A model generated the notes under the pieces. The model searched no databases, was not told where the DNA came from, and saw nothing but the letters and a program-made list of their open reading frames with translations. Below are positions 32,690 through 44,441 of a stretch of DNA of 64,000 bases, one piece after another. The number at the start of each line of letters is the position of its first letter. The first letter of the stretch is position 1. A program made the translations under genes and the position numbers. The DNA is from Rugalucina vietnamica (Eukaryota; Mollusca; Bivalvia; Lucinida; Lucinidae), in assembly GCA_964017185.1 (NCBI GenBank), contig OZ024876.1, forward strand, positions 15,129,726 to 15,193,725, written 5' to 3'.

Positions 32690-34060
32690 CGAATGCCTAC
32701 TTAAAGCTATTAATTTTGGTTGGTTTGGGCCGGAGCTTCTAGTCTAGTTAGAGATTCACCACGAGGACCGAACAACTAAATAGCTGCAGAAGAAGAGGGT
32801 GAGGTAAGGCGCCTGTACAATCGATTTACCCCCCCCCCCCCCCCCCCGCCAGTGATTTATGTTTTGGAGTCGAATTTTTGTGCAGTTTGAACCTTTTCAT
32901 ATTTTATTTAAGTTCGGGTAACTGAGTGGCCGCCTATTGAGAAATAACTGCTCACTCGGCTTATGATATATTTTCTAAGTATACCTAATTGTCAAAGTTA
33001 TTTTTTCTGTTTTCTTTCTGAATGCGCCTTTTCCTGATCATTGCCTACTTGTACCCTTGTCTGTTGCTTGGCCCACCAGGATTCAAGTGGTGTTTTTGTT
33101 TTGCTTCAGATTTTCAGTGATGTTGTTTGGTGCCCAGGGCTCTCCATCGCCGAGCTGGTTATTGTATGTGTGAATCCTCGTTTTTATTATCTCGGGCGTT
33201 ATCATGATTTTTGTCCTTGGTGATTCAGATTCACCACGAGGACCGAACAACTAATTGAGAAGCCGAGGATGCTAGTTTAAGCCACCAGTAATTTTATATT
33301 ACTGATCGTTCCAAGGCGATACTTCTGTGGTGGTTCTTATTATTTTATGTCTTGGTCTTGTTTTTTGTGATGTTAGCACTTTATGTACTTTTTCACATTT
33401 TAGTTAAAGGGTACAAGTAGGCAATGAGCAGGAAAAGGCGCAATCAGAAAGAAATTCCCACTCCAAAAACCGAGGTGGGAAAAACTAAATTGACAATTAG
33501 GCACTTATACTTAGAAAACATATCGTAAGCTGAATGGGCAGCTATTTCCCAATAGGCGGCCACTCAGTTACCTTAACTTAACTAAAACAATGAAAACGTA
33601 CATAAGGTTTAAACAGCACAAAAGTTCGACTCCAAAACATAAAACCACAGCAGAAGTATAGCCTTGGAACGATCAGTAATATAAAAATTCTGGGGGACTT
33701 AAATCGATTTAACAGAGCCCTAACCTCACCCTCATCTTCTGCAGTGGTTCACAACATTTAGTTAGTTGTTCGGTCCTCGTGGTGAAACTCTAACTTATCA
33801 ATAAATCATCAAGGACAAACAAATAAATCACGATAACCACCGAGATGAATAAAAAACGAGGACTTACAGATTATGTAAACTGCCCGACGATGGAGATCCC
33901 TGGGCGCCAAATAACTGAAATCCGGAGCAAAAGAAAAACACCAGTTGAACCCGGGTGGGCCAAGCAACAGGCAAGTAGATAAAATGAATATCTTTATGTC
34001 GGGACATTCATAGAGTCTAACGCCTGACCCACCGGCGTGCAATTAAAGAAGGCAGCATAG
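32690..34060. repeat. Rep-A cluster with poly-C tract, inserted in R3
   Basis: At least three partial copies in both orientations: a forward copy with a C-run at 32829-32847 ending CTACTTGTACCC (33058), then the CTGTTGCTTGGCCCACCAGG segment, then a reverse copy starting GTACAAGTAGGCAATGAG (33418) through CTGTTGA-type ends near 34040. R1 (22690-22720) reads through as an empty site. Confidence 0.65.
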
Positions 34061-34397
34061 CTATCAACCATAATTGGGTTAACAGTTAAGCATGCATACT
34101 GTCGAATAACATTTAAGTTATACGTTTATAACGTGTAATGAGCTTTTGAACTGAAAAGAAAAATCATTCCTTGCTTTAATTTTCTTATTTTTTTTTAACC
34201 CAGTCAACATAAAAGTTTGGTTCCGAAAGGCTATCACGTTAAAGCGTCTTGAGCCCAATCAATTCATAGTCTGCGATAAAATTTAGAAAATGTTTATTCG
34301 AAGTTTATGATACCGATAGCCCTGCTGGAGAAGTTTGGCTGTTAAACATTTATTTCACGCGTTGAAAACTGCAGCATGATTGCAGACTCTAGTAAAT
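34061..34397. other. Unassigned DNA
   Basis: No repeat match or frame recognised. AT-rich. Confidence 0.3.
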
Positions 34398-34628
34398 CTA
34401 ATAAGTTGCGAAATGTTTAGTATACACGAGAAGAAGCAAGGCGAGGAAGTCACCATCCACAAACGGAAAATTTACTATATCAAAATCAAAGTCATCGCGC
34501 TTATCATAAATTTTAGAAGAAACAAATCCATTTGAAATAGAAAGATGTAAATCTAAAAAGGGGGCTTCGGTATCTGTGGAGTTGGCTTTATTCAACTGTA
34601 GTCTAGGTGGATAAATGTGATTGACCAT
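34398..34628 (-). pseudogene. Reverse-transcriptase fragment of another retroelement
   Basis: 76 codons on the minus strand. LQLNKANSTDTEAPFLDLHL, followed by SSKIYDKRDDFDFDIVNFPF, closely resembles the C-terminal part of a reverse transcriptase family I recall as abundant in invertebrate genomes, possibly Penelope-like. It is cut off at both ends: the plus-strand sequence to the right is a Rep-A arm from 34629. The frame degrades after VDGD. A fossil fragment, not a gene. Confidence 0.6.
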
Positions 34629-34800
34629 GATTTATGTTTGAGTAACTGAGTGGCCACCTATTGGACTAATAGCTGCTCACTCGGCTTATGATATGTTTTC
34701 TTAGTATAAGTACCTGTTTTTAATTTAGTTTTTTCCACCTCGGTTTTAGGAGTGAGAATTTCTTTCTGATTTCTCAATTTCCTAATCCTTATCTTTTTAG
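34629..34800 (+). repeat. Rep-A arm fragment
   Basis: GTAACTGAGTGGCCACCTAT and CTCACTCGGCTTATGATATG identify it. R3 resumes near 34800. Confidence 0.65.
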
Positions 34801-34896
34801 ATAAATCAGATACGTATACGTGTACTTGTTCTATAAACACACCGATGGACTTAATATCTGTTTTGACGAAACCAAACCATTGTACAGGGTAACTTA

Positions 34897-35804
34897 AGGA
34901 TGTTCGCTGCTGACATTTGACATTTCGGACTTTCGGTTTCTATATTTTCCTAATACACTTATTTTATATTTGAATACGTATTGATGAAATGTAATGAACG
35001 AGTCATGAATATTGTCAATGTAAGACTTCATTTTATTTTTCACCTCATTTTCAGCAACATTTTAGAAAGTTTTAAGTGTCAGCAAAATTTAGGGGGTAGG
35101 GCAGATTAAACTTGAATATTACAGAACTTCAAATTACTTGCACTGATTCGATGTTTATTTTAGCAGGAGTAGATGTATAGTACAAGGTCTTCTTTATCAG
35201 TAATTCTTTCTTTGGTCTGCTAGTTTTAAAATTTTGGGTGGTTTTATGAAATGGGGTGTAAGAAATCAAAAAGCCGATAAAAGGTTTAAAGTGCAATTTT
35301 CAAGTTTTTGGTTCTCTCATATATGCACACTACCCTATATATTTCATTCTTTTGTTCGAGCAACATGAACAAGTCTTTTGTTGTGTGAAAAGAAGAAGTT
35401 TGAATCTAAAAATATGGATTTGGCACATTTATAAATATTGATTTTTTCCAACTTTTCAAGTTAGGGGCTAGGGTTGTAAAATGAGTCGAAAAAAAAATGT
35501 CAACCACTTCAAGTTGAAAATTTATGCATGTCTTAGGTCCAAAACAGTCAGCGTTACTTAAACAGAATGACTTTTGAAAGTATTCTGATGTATTGTTTGT
35601 CCAGGAAGGTATATGTGAAAGAATTGAATTTTTTTTCTAATTTTCAAACAGTGCGTTTAGAGACCGCATCCAGAGGCATGTGGTTTGGAAAAATGCACAC
35701 TATCCTCTATTTATTTTCTTTTCATGTCTTATTTTATATTTTGGAATAAAAAAAAGCGGTTTGACAAAAAGTTTGAATACTTTTTCATTGGCAGCAAACA
35801 TCCT
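34897..35804. mobile_element. TA-flanked non-autonomous TIR element (908 bp)
   Basis: Ends AGGATGTTCGCTGCTGACAT and TTGGCAGCAAACATCCT are inverted, with TA outside both (34895-34896, 35805-35806). R1 near 23158 reads GGTAACTTACTAGAAAC uninterrupted. Inside, AT-rich DNA has a repeated motif (ATATGCACACTACCCTATAT near 35320; AATGCACACTATCCTCTAT near 35691). No transposase frame. Confidence 0.8.
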
Positions 35805-37287
35805 TATTAGAAACTAAAATATGTCTGTAATTAAATGCGGACAAAGGAACGGCATACAAGTATCCCGAGGTATTTAACTGAGGCAGATTCCTTCACAAAA
35901 CAGGAAATATAATGGAAGTCGTTAACATTAGGTCTTATTATCAAAATCATTGTGCATGAAATGATTTTCATATTAATGCAATCCCTTGGGCAAGAATGAG
36001 AGATTAAAGTTAGTTGGATTTATTGCAGAGAACGAGAAAACGGTTCTGTCGGAATCTTAAATCGTTTGACACGCCGATAATGTTACTCAAATAAAGACGA
36101 TCGAGTGTGGTACAAAAGTTCAATGATCATGAAAATGCTTTTTTTTATCGAAAAGTTTTACTTTATCTTGAAGATTTTGTATCGGGTTTGTCATTTGTGT
36201 CATTTTATACATTTAAAGTACTATGAATTTATTTATATTATTTTATCTATTTATTTTTGCAGGAACATATTTACTTCCAATCCATGAGATTTTTTGATAG
36301 GAAATAATCCCTATTCAAAAATATTTTTGGCCAGAACATTTTTATTTGTCAAACGATTTTCATTTTTTTTCTGCACATTTTGCGACAAACTAAATGCTAA
36401 ATTTGTGCCAATAAAATATTTCGTCTAAATGTAAACAGATGTGAAATATTTGCGAAAAACCATTATCAGACACTAAGAAACAAACTTAAATAATATAAAC
36501 ATAAATAAGTTAGAAGTAATTATACTATAAAATCAATTCGACCATTAAGGGGGCTTAGAAATCGTTGTCGTATTGAACACACTGAAACAATCTCAAGGGA
36601 AAGTCACCAATAAAAAAACACCAATAAAAAACATTTAATGCCCCTATTATATTGTAGACAATGCAAAGCTGATATCATTTCTTGCACGCCGTTGGATCCA
36701 TTAAAACATACGTGCATGATAATCGTAAGAGCCTGTCTATGCATTTATGTTTGTTTCTTCCACCTACTTATTATTATTTTTGTTGAGTGCAGGTTTTCGG
36801 TCGTGTCACTTCCTAACCAATGAATCTCTAGAGCGCCTTTATTTTAACAAGCCTTTCAACTTTCTTAAAGTGATTGCACATGTAATCAGTTAGCATTAAA
36901 TCACGAATTCGGACGTTTAACGTCACAAACGCCAACGCAAAGCTGACTTAAAATCCCGGCAATAAAATTTTATTTGGCTTTAGTTATATTTAATAAGATA
37001 ATTACAGTATTTCCGTAAAAGTCAGCACCTTATAACTTCAGACATCAATACATCGTCATAGTTTAATGTCCCTCATTTAAGAGAACCCTATTACGTTCAG
37101 CATTTATCTGGTTTGAAAATGATCAAATGCCAAACATAAGTTAAGGTACGTAAATTGAGTGTATGCTAAACGCAGATTAAACGTTATTTTCCCTTGGATC
37201 AAGCTATACTTTGTTTAATGAACGTCAAAACAAACACCCCAGTGACCTGTGTCTACGGTACATGTGACGTCATTAACGCTTACAACA

Positions 37288-37638
37288 TTGTGGCGGCCCT
37301 AAAAGTCTACCCGTACATCATCCATAGTGCAGATTATATTTTTCAATCCTTTGAGATCAGTGAAGATATTTGGAATATTTCAAATCATATTGTATGTTGA
37401 GAATCATCATCTTAACAGAATTTTGAATATTTGGCCCCTTTGGGAATATTAGTCTTTGATTTGGACTATACTGGTGAAAATTATTGAAATTGCAGCAATC
37501 ACGAATGTCTAGCTTTCGCTGCCAGTTTTGTAAAGGGTCACTGATGAAGGTTCATTACCCGAAATTGTACAATATGGCCCACCTCTCTTTGAATGTTTTT
37601 ACTGCTTCCAAAGAATCTAACAATTTTATTTTATTTAC
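37288..37638 (+). repeat. Single 376-family unit inserted in R3
   Basis: Reverse orientation to the 21332 array: starts TGGCGGCCCTAAAAGTC and runs through GAGATCAGTGAAGATATT, GGGTCACTGATGAAGG, CAATATGGCCCACCTCTC. R4 (49466-49510) lacks it. Confidence 0.75.
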
Positions 37639-37911
37639 AAAGAATGTCGTATCGTCTCTTGGTTTGTATTATTGTATTGAATTATCATGCATTTTGCATT
37701 CCGTTTTAACCCAACATGGGAAGGCACCTATTCAATGACACTAATCGTTATTGTACGTAATCCAGCGTGCAAAAGATTTAGTATCTTGACCTTTGCACCG
37801 ACGTTTACGCCACAATTCGCCACATTTTTTTTTCGTTTTGCGTTTTGTGGTAAATTTTATCAATACAATGATATTTTTATATTTCATTACATACCACAAG
37901 CTGTCTTAAAG
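37639..37911. other. R3 sequence without recognised genes
   Basis: The first part (CGTCTCTTGGTTTGTATTAT) matches R4 near 49500. The rest is unassigned. Confidence 0.35.
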
Positions 37912-38199
37912 GCGACACTTCTGTTGTTTTTTTCTTATTGTTTTATGTTTTAGAGTCGACTTTTTGTGCTGTTTGAACCTTATGCGCGTTTTCATATTTT
38001 TAGTTAAGTTAACTGGGTAACTGAGTGGCCGCATATCGGGAAATAGCTGCTCACTCGGCTTACGATATGTTTTCAAAGTATAAGTACCTAATTGGCAGTT
38101 TAGTTATTCCCGCCTCGTTTTTAGAGTGGGAATTTCTTTCTGATTGCGCCTTTTCCAGATCATTGCCTTGTACTTTTTTTTTTTTTTTTTTTTTTTTTG
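37912..38199 (+). repeat. Rep-A arm ending in a poly-T tract
   Basis: Contains CTGAGTGGCCGCATATCGGG and ends CATTGCCTTGTAC followed by about 30 T. R3 resumes directly after the T-run (GAAAGTGTAAAAGG). Confidence 0.65.
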
Positions 38200-38317
38200 A
38201 AAGTGTAAAAGGATAAATGTCTGATAAGTTTAGAATTGCAATGCCACTCTCGTCGACTTATAATGAAACTGCCTATATTTAATGGAGTATTTTCAAACAT
38301 TTAATAAGTTAGATACC

Positions 38318-40700
38318 CATGTAGCATTCAACCAATACCACACTGGTAAATGTAAAAGTACTGGAGCTGGTTGCAACGAACTGGTGCAGTCTAAATTACG
38401 CAATGGAGTAAGATTAAAATGGCGGAAAAGGTAAATAAATCTTATACCTCTTTTCATTACCATTCCCGTATATTTTTTTTTGTATTTTTGTATTTGTCAT
38501 GTCACCTAGCGCAGAGAAGGGCGGAATCATTGCAGTTTATGATTTTATCACACAATATGCGATTTATTTCATGGGTTAGAAGCCAAATCCGATACAGTTC
38601 TACCAGTATGACCGATGGCATATATTTTCGTGCCAAAATTGAGAGGAAAATGCATGTTTGAGCATAGTTTTTGTTATATTGTCATATATTTATGAAAAAA
38701 CATTAAAAAAACACGATTTCCGATCGCCAATTTTTTTCTTAGTATCGAAGCAAATGTTTTATTGAGGATTTTCTATTACAACGCACTGGGAGCATTTTTT
38801 GAATCATTGGTACAACGCACTGGTGGTTGCACAAACTTGCTTCAGGGTTGCTGATTTCCAATAGGCAAAGCATCTAACTCGTCCAATCACTAAGCAATCT
38901 TATATGAACATCAACATGACAAAGTGTACCTTCGGACATTCTGACGTTTCTAATAGAAAACTGCCAAAAGCAGGACAATCATGTAATATATGTTTTAGAA
39001 ATGAAACTGTATTTGTAATCATTGAACACTGGGCTATCAAATAAATGGGTTTTAATTTTTTAAAACATATTTATATTCAATATTTGAAGTTATCTGCCCT
39101 TGTTTTAGTTCATAATATGCTTAATTTTCCTATATGTATCGCCAAACGGTAACCGTAGCAACTAGGATGTCACAATAATAGACAAAATAATTCCGTATAT
39201 TGCTTGTAATGATGAAATTTTTGTGCTGTTTGAGCCTTATGTACCGTTTTTCATATTTTAAGTTAAGTTCGGGTAACTGAGTGGCCATCTATTGGGGAAT
39301 AGCTGCTCACTAGGCTTACAATATGTTTTCTTGGTATAAGTACCTACATGTAAGTGTCATTTTAGTTTTTTCCCAACTCTCGGTTTATGGAGTGGGAATT
39401 TCTTTCTGATTCCTCCATTTCCTGATAATTGCCTACTTGTACCTGTCCATCCATAGTGCAGATTATATTTTCCTTTTGTTCCTTTGAGATCAGCGAGGGC
39501 ATTCTGAGGAATTAGAAATTCAAATGCAATTATCACCTATTTTTTTAAAATGGGTCCATCTAATTTTTAATGAGTTTATTTAGCTGGATATGGCGAAGAC
39601 TGTGCCTTGTTTTATTTCTTACAAGTTACAACTAGCTCTTTTATTTTGGGGATTTTGTTTGGTCTGCTGATGCTCTGATCGTTTTACTTCTATTTATACA
39701 GATTCTTTACGATGCGAATAGTGCTACATGTATAATCAAATTTACCCTTGCTGATCTTAAAGGACCAAAAGGAAAACATAATCTGCACTATGGATAGAAA
39801 CCTTTCATCATTACAAGTAATCTGTCGAAATTATTTTGTCTATCATTGTGACATCCTGGTTGCAATGGTTACATATACATATAGGAAAAGTAAGTATATT
39901 ATGGGCTAAAACTAGGACAGATAACTCCAAATATTGAATATAAATATGGTTTAAAACTCATTTATTCGATAGCCCAGTGTTCAATGATTACAAATACAGT
40001 TTATTTCTAAAACATATATTACATGATTGTCCTGTTTTTAGCAGTTTTCTACTAGAAACTTCAGAATGTCCGAAGGTACAATTTGTCACGTTGATGTTCA
40101 TATAAGATTGCTTTAGATGAAATGATTGGCCGGGCGAGTTAGATGCTTTGCCTATTGGAAATCAGCAACCCTGAAGCAAGTTTGTGCAACCACCAGTGCG
40201 TTGTACCAATGATTAAAAAAATGCTCCCAGTGCGTTGTAATAGAAAATCATCAATAAAACATTTGCTTCGATACCAAGAAAAAATTGGCGATCGGAAATT
40301 GTGTTTATTGAATGTTTATTCATAAATATATGACAATACAACAAAAACTATGCCCAAACATGCATTTTCCCCTCAATCTCGGCACGAAAACACATGCCAC
40401 CGGTCATACTGGTAGAACTGTATCGGATTTGGCTTCTAGCCCATGAAATAAATCGCATATTGCGTGATAAAATCATAAACTGCAATGTTTTCTCCCTTCT
40501 CTGCGCTAGGTGACATGACAAATAAAATACAAACAAGTTTATAAGGGAATGGTAATGAAAAGAGGTATAAGATTTATTTACCTTTACCGCCATTTTAATC
40601 TTACTCCAGTGCGTAATTTAGCCTGCACCAGTTCGTTGCAACCAGCTCCAGTACTTTTACATTTACCAGTGTGAATACTACGCAAAATGTGCCTACATGG
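38318..40700. mobile_element. Long inverted repeat (about 870-bp arms, about 630-bp spacer)
   Basis: The left arm (about 38320-39195) and right arm (about 39825-40700) are reverse complements at high identity: CAACGCACTGGTGGTTGCAC (38815) pairs with GTGCAACCACCAGTGCGTTG (40184). Both arms hold an approximately 80-codon frame with the same start (MA.KVNKSYTSFHYHS). The outer ends pair as CCATGTAG/CTACATGG. The spacer holds a Rep-A arm (39220-39455) and 376-family scraps (39450-39500, 39740-39795). It looks like a foldback or long-TIR element; a target duplication was not identified. Confidence 0.75.
38419..38661 (+). other. Mirrored open frame in left arm (doubtful)
   Basis: 80 codons. The partner frame lies at 40348-40593 on the minus strand in the right arm with about 75-80 percent of residues shared. 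No domain is recognised. Shared length is expected from the inverted repeat itself, so coding is not established. Confidence 0.2.
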
Positions 40701-40812
40701 ATAGTAGAATTCCTCTACTTTCTAAATCCAAAATTTCCAGACTCTAACCATCTTCTGTTACTGTATAGCCCTGTTTGTGTCGGACCTGGTCGGAACACAT
40801 ATTATTGGTTTT
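40690..40812 (-). mobile_element. Truncated MITE-G
   Basis: ACCATCTTCTGTTACTGTAT, GTGTCGGACCTGGTCGGAAC and ATTGGTTTTCTC are the right part of the MITE-G family. The left part is missing. Confidence 0.65.
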
Positions 40813-40886
40813 CTCAAGTACATACTTATTTTTAATACACCCTTATTTAGTTTGCCTACTGCAACGGTCATGGTAAATGCTTTATA

Positions 40887-41131
40887 TGAGCCTGTGCGTG
40901 AGAAAACCAACAATTTGGGTTCCGACCAGGTCCGACACAAACCGGTCTGTACAGTCACAGAAGATGGTTAGAGGCTGGAAATTCTGTATTTAGAAAGTAA
41001 AGGAACAGAACTATCCGTATAGCGAAAACAAAGGCGCTGATCAGCTTCGCAGTACACAGTTACTGCGAAGCTGATCTGCGCCTTTGTTTTCGTGTCTATG
41101 CAGGTTGTTGGTTTTCCCATGCGGCGGCTCA
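40887..41131 (+). mobile_element. MITE-G, complete (245 bp)
   Basis: Ends TGAGCCTGTGCGTGAGAAAA and GGTTTTCCCATGCGGCGGCTCA are inverted. TA lies outside each end (TTATA|TGAG and CTCA|TATG). The centre is a palindrome built from GGCGCTGATCAGCTTCGCAG and its complement. No coding content. Confidence 0.8.
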
Positions 41132-41204
41132 TATGTATTGTACGGCGACACGTTACCACAAAAAGGGAAAAAAATACAATTAATAACATTACAGGTCTGC
41201 TAGG

Positions 41205-41352
41205 TAAAGCCAAAAAAAATAAATAAAAATAAAAAATAAATGAATAAATAAAAACCAAAAAAAAAAATAAATAAAAAAAAATAAAAAAAATAAAATAAAA
41301 AAGATAAAAATTAAAAATAAATAAATGAATAAATAAATAAATAAATAAAATA
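41205..41352. repeat. A-rich low-complexity tract
   Basis: AAAT/AAAAT-type simple sequence. It produces a 142-codon F/Y/L-rich minus-strand frame that is not a gene. Confidence 0.9.
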
Positions 41353-41510
41353 ATTGTGTTAAGTTCTAGGGACGTTATGTTTCGAGTTGAATGCAAACAA
41401 ATAGTGTCAGGTTGCTTTATTCCTCAAGCTTGGGTCTGAAATTGGATTTTCAGGAATTACGTACACCATGAACACGATGTGCTTTTAGTAACATTAATTT
41501 AAGTTGCAAA

Positions 41511-41744
41511 TGAGCATGTGCGTGAGAAAACCACCAATTTGGGTTCCGACCATGACCGACACAAACCGGGCTGTACAGTCACAGAAGATGGTTAGAAGCT
41601 GGAAATTTTGGATTTGGGAAGAAGAGGAATTGTACTATCCGTGTAGCGAAAACAAAGGCTGATCAGCTTCGCAGTTACTGCAAAGCTGATCTGCGCCATT
41701 GTTTTCGCCTATGCAGATTGTTGGTTTTCCCATGCGGCGGCTCA
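41511..41744 (+). mobile_element. MITE-G, complete (234 bp)
   Basis: Same family and orientation as 40887-41131: TGAGCATGTGCGTGAGAAAA to CATGCGGCGGCTCA, with the same internal GATCAGCTTCGCAG palindrome. Confidence 0.8.
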
Positions 41745-42751
41745 AATATAACTGAAATTTGTTATGGTTTTTATTTTCTTCTGATTCAAGTCTTGTTTTT
41801 CATGAATAGTTAGATTTATTCCAGACAGAGATCTTATTATCAACGGATAGAACGTCATTATTTCATCATTGCGAAAAGATTCTTATTTTCAAAATGAGAA
41901 GAAATGGCATTTGGAATCTAATTGGCCATCAAAGATATCAATTAAGAGAAAGATATTTCCACAGACGCATAAACGATGTTGTAATTTGTTTAACGATTAG
42001 AAATAGTTGACGAGAGGATGGACTCTATAAAGGTCATTTGCCTTATTAATTGCTTAAAGAAGGCGGAATGAGCCGTGATGGCAGAAAATTCTGTCTTGAA
42101 GGTTTCCGACCAGCTCTCCAAAAGAGCAGCACAGCCACAGTGAATGGTTAGAGACTTGAAGTTTCAGATTTAGAAAAAAATAGGGATAGCACTTTTCGTG
42201 AGTCAAACCAAATGTTGACTGTATATCAGTGTCTTCGATTGTTTGCATATACAGAAAACAGGATTTCTCTTAATCAAAGCGACATTATGTTTAGTTGCGT
42301 GAGTTGTTTAGATAGCTGTTTAGGACTCGTATTTACCTTATTCAAGCATTTAGTCAGTAAATCAACAACTAGCAGCCACAGCTTTCATAAACGGAAATAT
42401 CTGCCTTAACAATCAAGTCGAAACAGTCATGGTACTGGATATTGGTCACCTGTTTGTCCACGATCAATCTGGTAAAGTATATGGATGACTTGTGTTGTTT
42501 ATCGTCAGTATAAAGCGGGCACTACAGAGGCCGCATTTTATTGTCACCTCCCCGTGACCACAATTGTCTTGTTTTAACTGTTTAGTTAATGGAACACGGA
42601 AACAAATTGACCTTTGCCACGATATGTTTACATAGTAACATTTTAATATTGACCGTTTTTGCATTTTCTGCTGGTTCCCAGATAACATATACTCAATTTT
42701 AGAAATACAGGTAACAAAAATCCCTCTTGGAATAAATAAATAGATAATCCA

Positions 42752-42771
42752 GGGGGGGGGGGGGGGGGGGG
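42752..42771. repeat. Poly-G run (20 G)
   Basis: Twenty consecutive G. The same short stretch has no such run in R1 or R3. Confidence 0.95.
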
Positions 42772-43619
42772 TTGGTCACCTGTATTTCCAAAATTGTTTT
42801 CAGTAAGCCGTGAACCAGTAGATAATGCAAAACTGGTGATTAAGAAAGCAAAAAGGGAAATGAAAATACTGTATTTTTATTCTCTGTTAAGCAACGACAA
42901 ATATATAATTAAAGTACTGAAACTCAGTCATAGTGTCCGTGACATTAACATGAAAGAGAGGTTTATCATAAGTTCATACGATCATGGATGAATGTGATGC
43001 CCGTTACAACAGGGTCATTGTGCATGGTCGATAAAGTCTAAAATACATCTGGAATTATATGTAGACAAAGGTATCATGAGGTATTTTATTTCTAAATGAA
43101 ACAGGAAATCGTGAAAGTCTTTATCGTCAATTTAATGGCCCATCCCCCTTCTAATTAATATGTTCACTGCTCTTAAAGTATCTCAGTTGTATTTTTAATC
43201 ATCACCAAGAGCACTATGTATGAATTGATTTTCATTGAATCCCTTAGTTCTTTGCACACAGCTAGAAACCCGTATCGTTGGTATCTTAAACAGTTCAGTA
43301 AAATAAAAAGGGTTTTCCCGAAAGTTCAACGAAAACAGAAAGGACAAACACTGGCTGACTGACTAACAGGCTTCTATATGCGTCTTTAAACACAGATAAA
43401 ATGGGGAAAATTGCTGTAGTAGTAAATAAGATAGTAGTTGCCAAGTTGCATCAATTTGACCATTAAAGGTTGCTAAGAGGTCGTAGTCATCTCATAAGAA
43501 ATGACAAAATCTAAAACAAAGTTGCAATTCAAGACATTAAATGTTCCTATTATATTTTAGCCCGTGGGTTAGCTATTACCATTGCTCATTGTTAAGCAAA
43601 GACAATTGCAGGTCGGATG

Positions 43620-43955
43620 CCCACTGCAGAAGATAAGGGTGAGGTTAGAGCCCTGTAAAATTGATTTAAGCCCCCCCACCCCCCCCCCCCACCCCCAGTA
43701 ATTTTATATTACTGATCGTTCCAAGGCGATACCTCTCTTGTGGTCCTATTTATGTTTTGGAGTCGAATTATTATGCTTTTTAAAACTTATGTTTTCATAG
43801 TTTTAGTTAGGTTCGGGTAGCTGAGTGACCGCCTATTGGGAAATAGCTGCTCACTCGGCTTACGATATTTTTTACCTAATTGTCAATTTAGTTCTTTCCC
43901 ACCTCGGTTTTTGAAGTGGGAATGTCTTTCTGATTGCGCCTTTTCCTGATCATTG
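43620..43955 (+). repeat. Rep-A copy with C-rich expansion in R4
   Basis: CACTGCAGAAGATAAGGGTG, a C-rich run at 43671-43697, GATCGTTCCAAGGCGATACC, GTGACCGCCTATTGGGAAAT and CCTGATCATTGCCTTAG identify it. R1 (near 22700) is the empty site. Confidence 0.75.
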
Positions 43956-44181
43956 CCTTAGTAAATGTTATACATGTACCATAAACGCATGAGTGGACTT
44001 TTGTCGAAACAAAAGCATTGTACAGGGTAAAATAATAGAATCTAGAATACATCTGTAATTAAATGCGGACAAAGGAGCGGCATATTAGTATTACGAGGTA
44101 TTTAACTGAGGCAGATTCCTTCACAAAACAGGAAATAAAATGGTTTTCGTAACACAAGGTGTGACCATCTGAACTCATTTT

Positions 44182-44441
44182 CATCAGGAAAACATGTCCG
44201 TGCAATATATACCCCCTTTAACCCCACTTTATATTGTACAACTGGGGTATGCAGGGGTACACCTATTTTTCTTATTTTTGCTCCAAAACATAGATTGCGG
44301 GTACTCGTTAGAACCGCCTCGCCGAGGCGGTTCTAACGTGTACCCACAATCTATGTTTTGAGCAAAAATAAGAAAAATATCAAACTTTTTTTTTAAAAGC
44401 TAAAACAAATCTGTTTATTGCATAGGCAAGTTTTCGTAATG
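44182..44441 (+). mobile_element. TIR-C MITE with perfect-style hairpin (260 bp)
   Basis: Ends CATCAGGAAAACATGTCCGT and GGCAAGTTTTCGTAATG are inverted. The interior 44268-44376 is a hairpin with arms of about 53 bp centred on CCGCCTCGCCGAGGCGG. R1 and R3 lack it (near 23440 and 35965). Confidence 0.82.

Larger units (their letters stand above)
31018..38310. repeat. Macro-repeat copy R3 (with a short R2/Rep-A lead-in)
   Basis: Blocks in the R1 order: GACATGAGCCGCGTTGGGAG (31148), ATGTACACAAAACAGGATTT (31336), AAGGGAAATGAAAACG (31632), AGTCATATCAAAAG (32575), GACTTAATATCTG (34847), TTTAACTGAGGCAGATTCC (35874), GTTGGATCCATTAAA (36691), and the end CTCTCGTCGACTTATAATG (38248). From 36930 to 37910 it carries a block shared with R4 (49262-49560) rather than with R1. 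Insertions are listed separately. Confidence 0.72.

Noticed and set aside
40968-41396. 142-codon minus-strand frame rich in F, Y and L
   Set aside because: It is produced by the AAAT-type simple sequence at 41205-41352. No domain and extreme composition.
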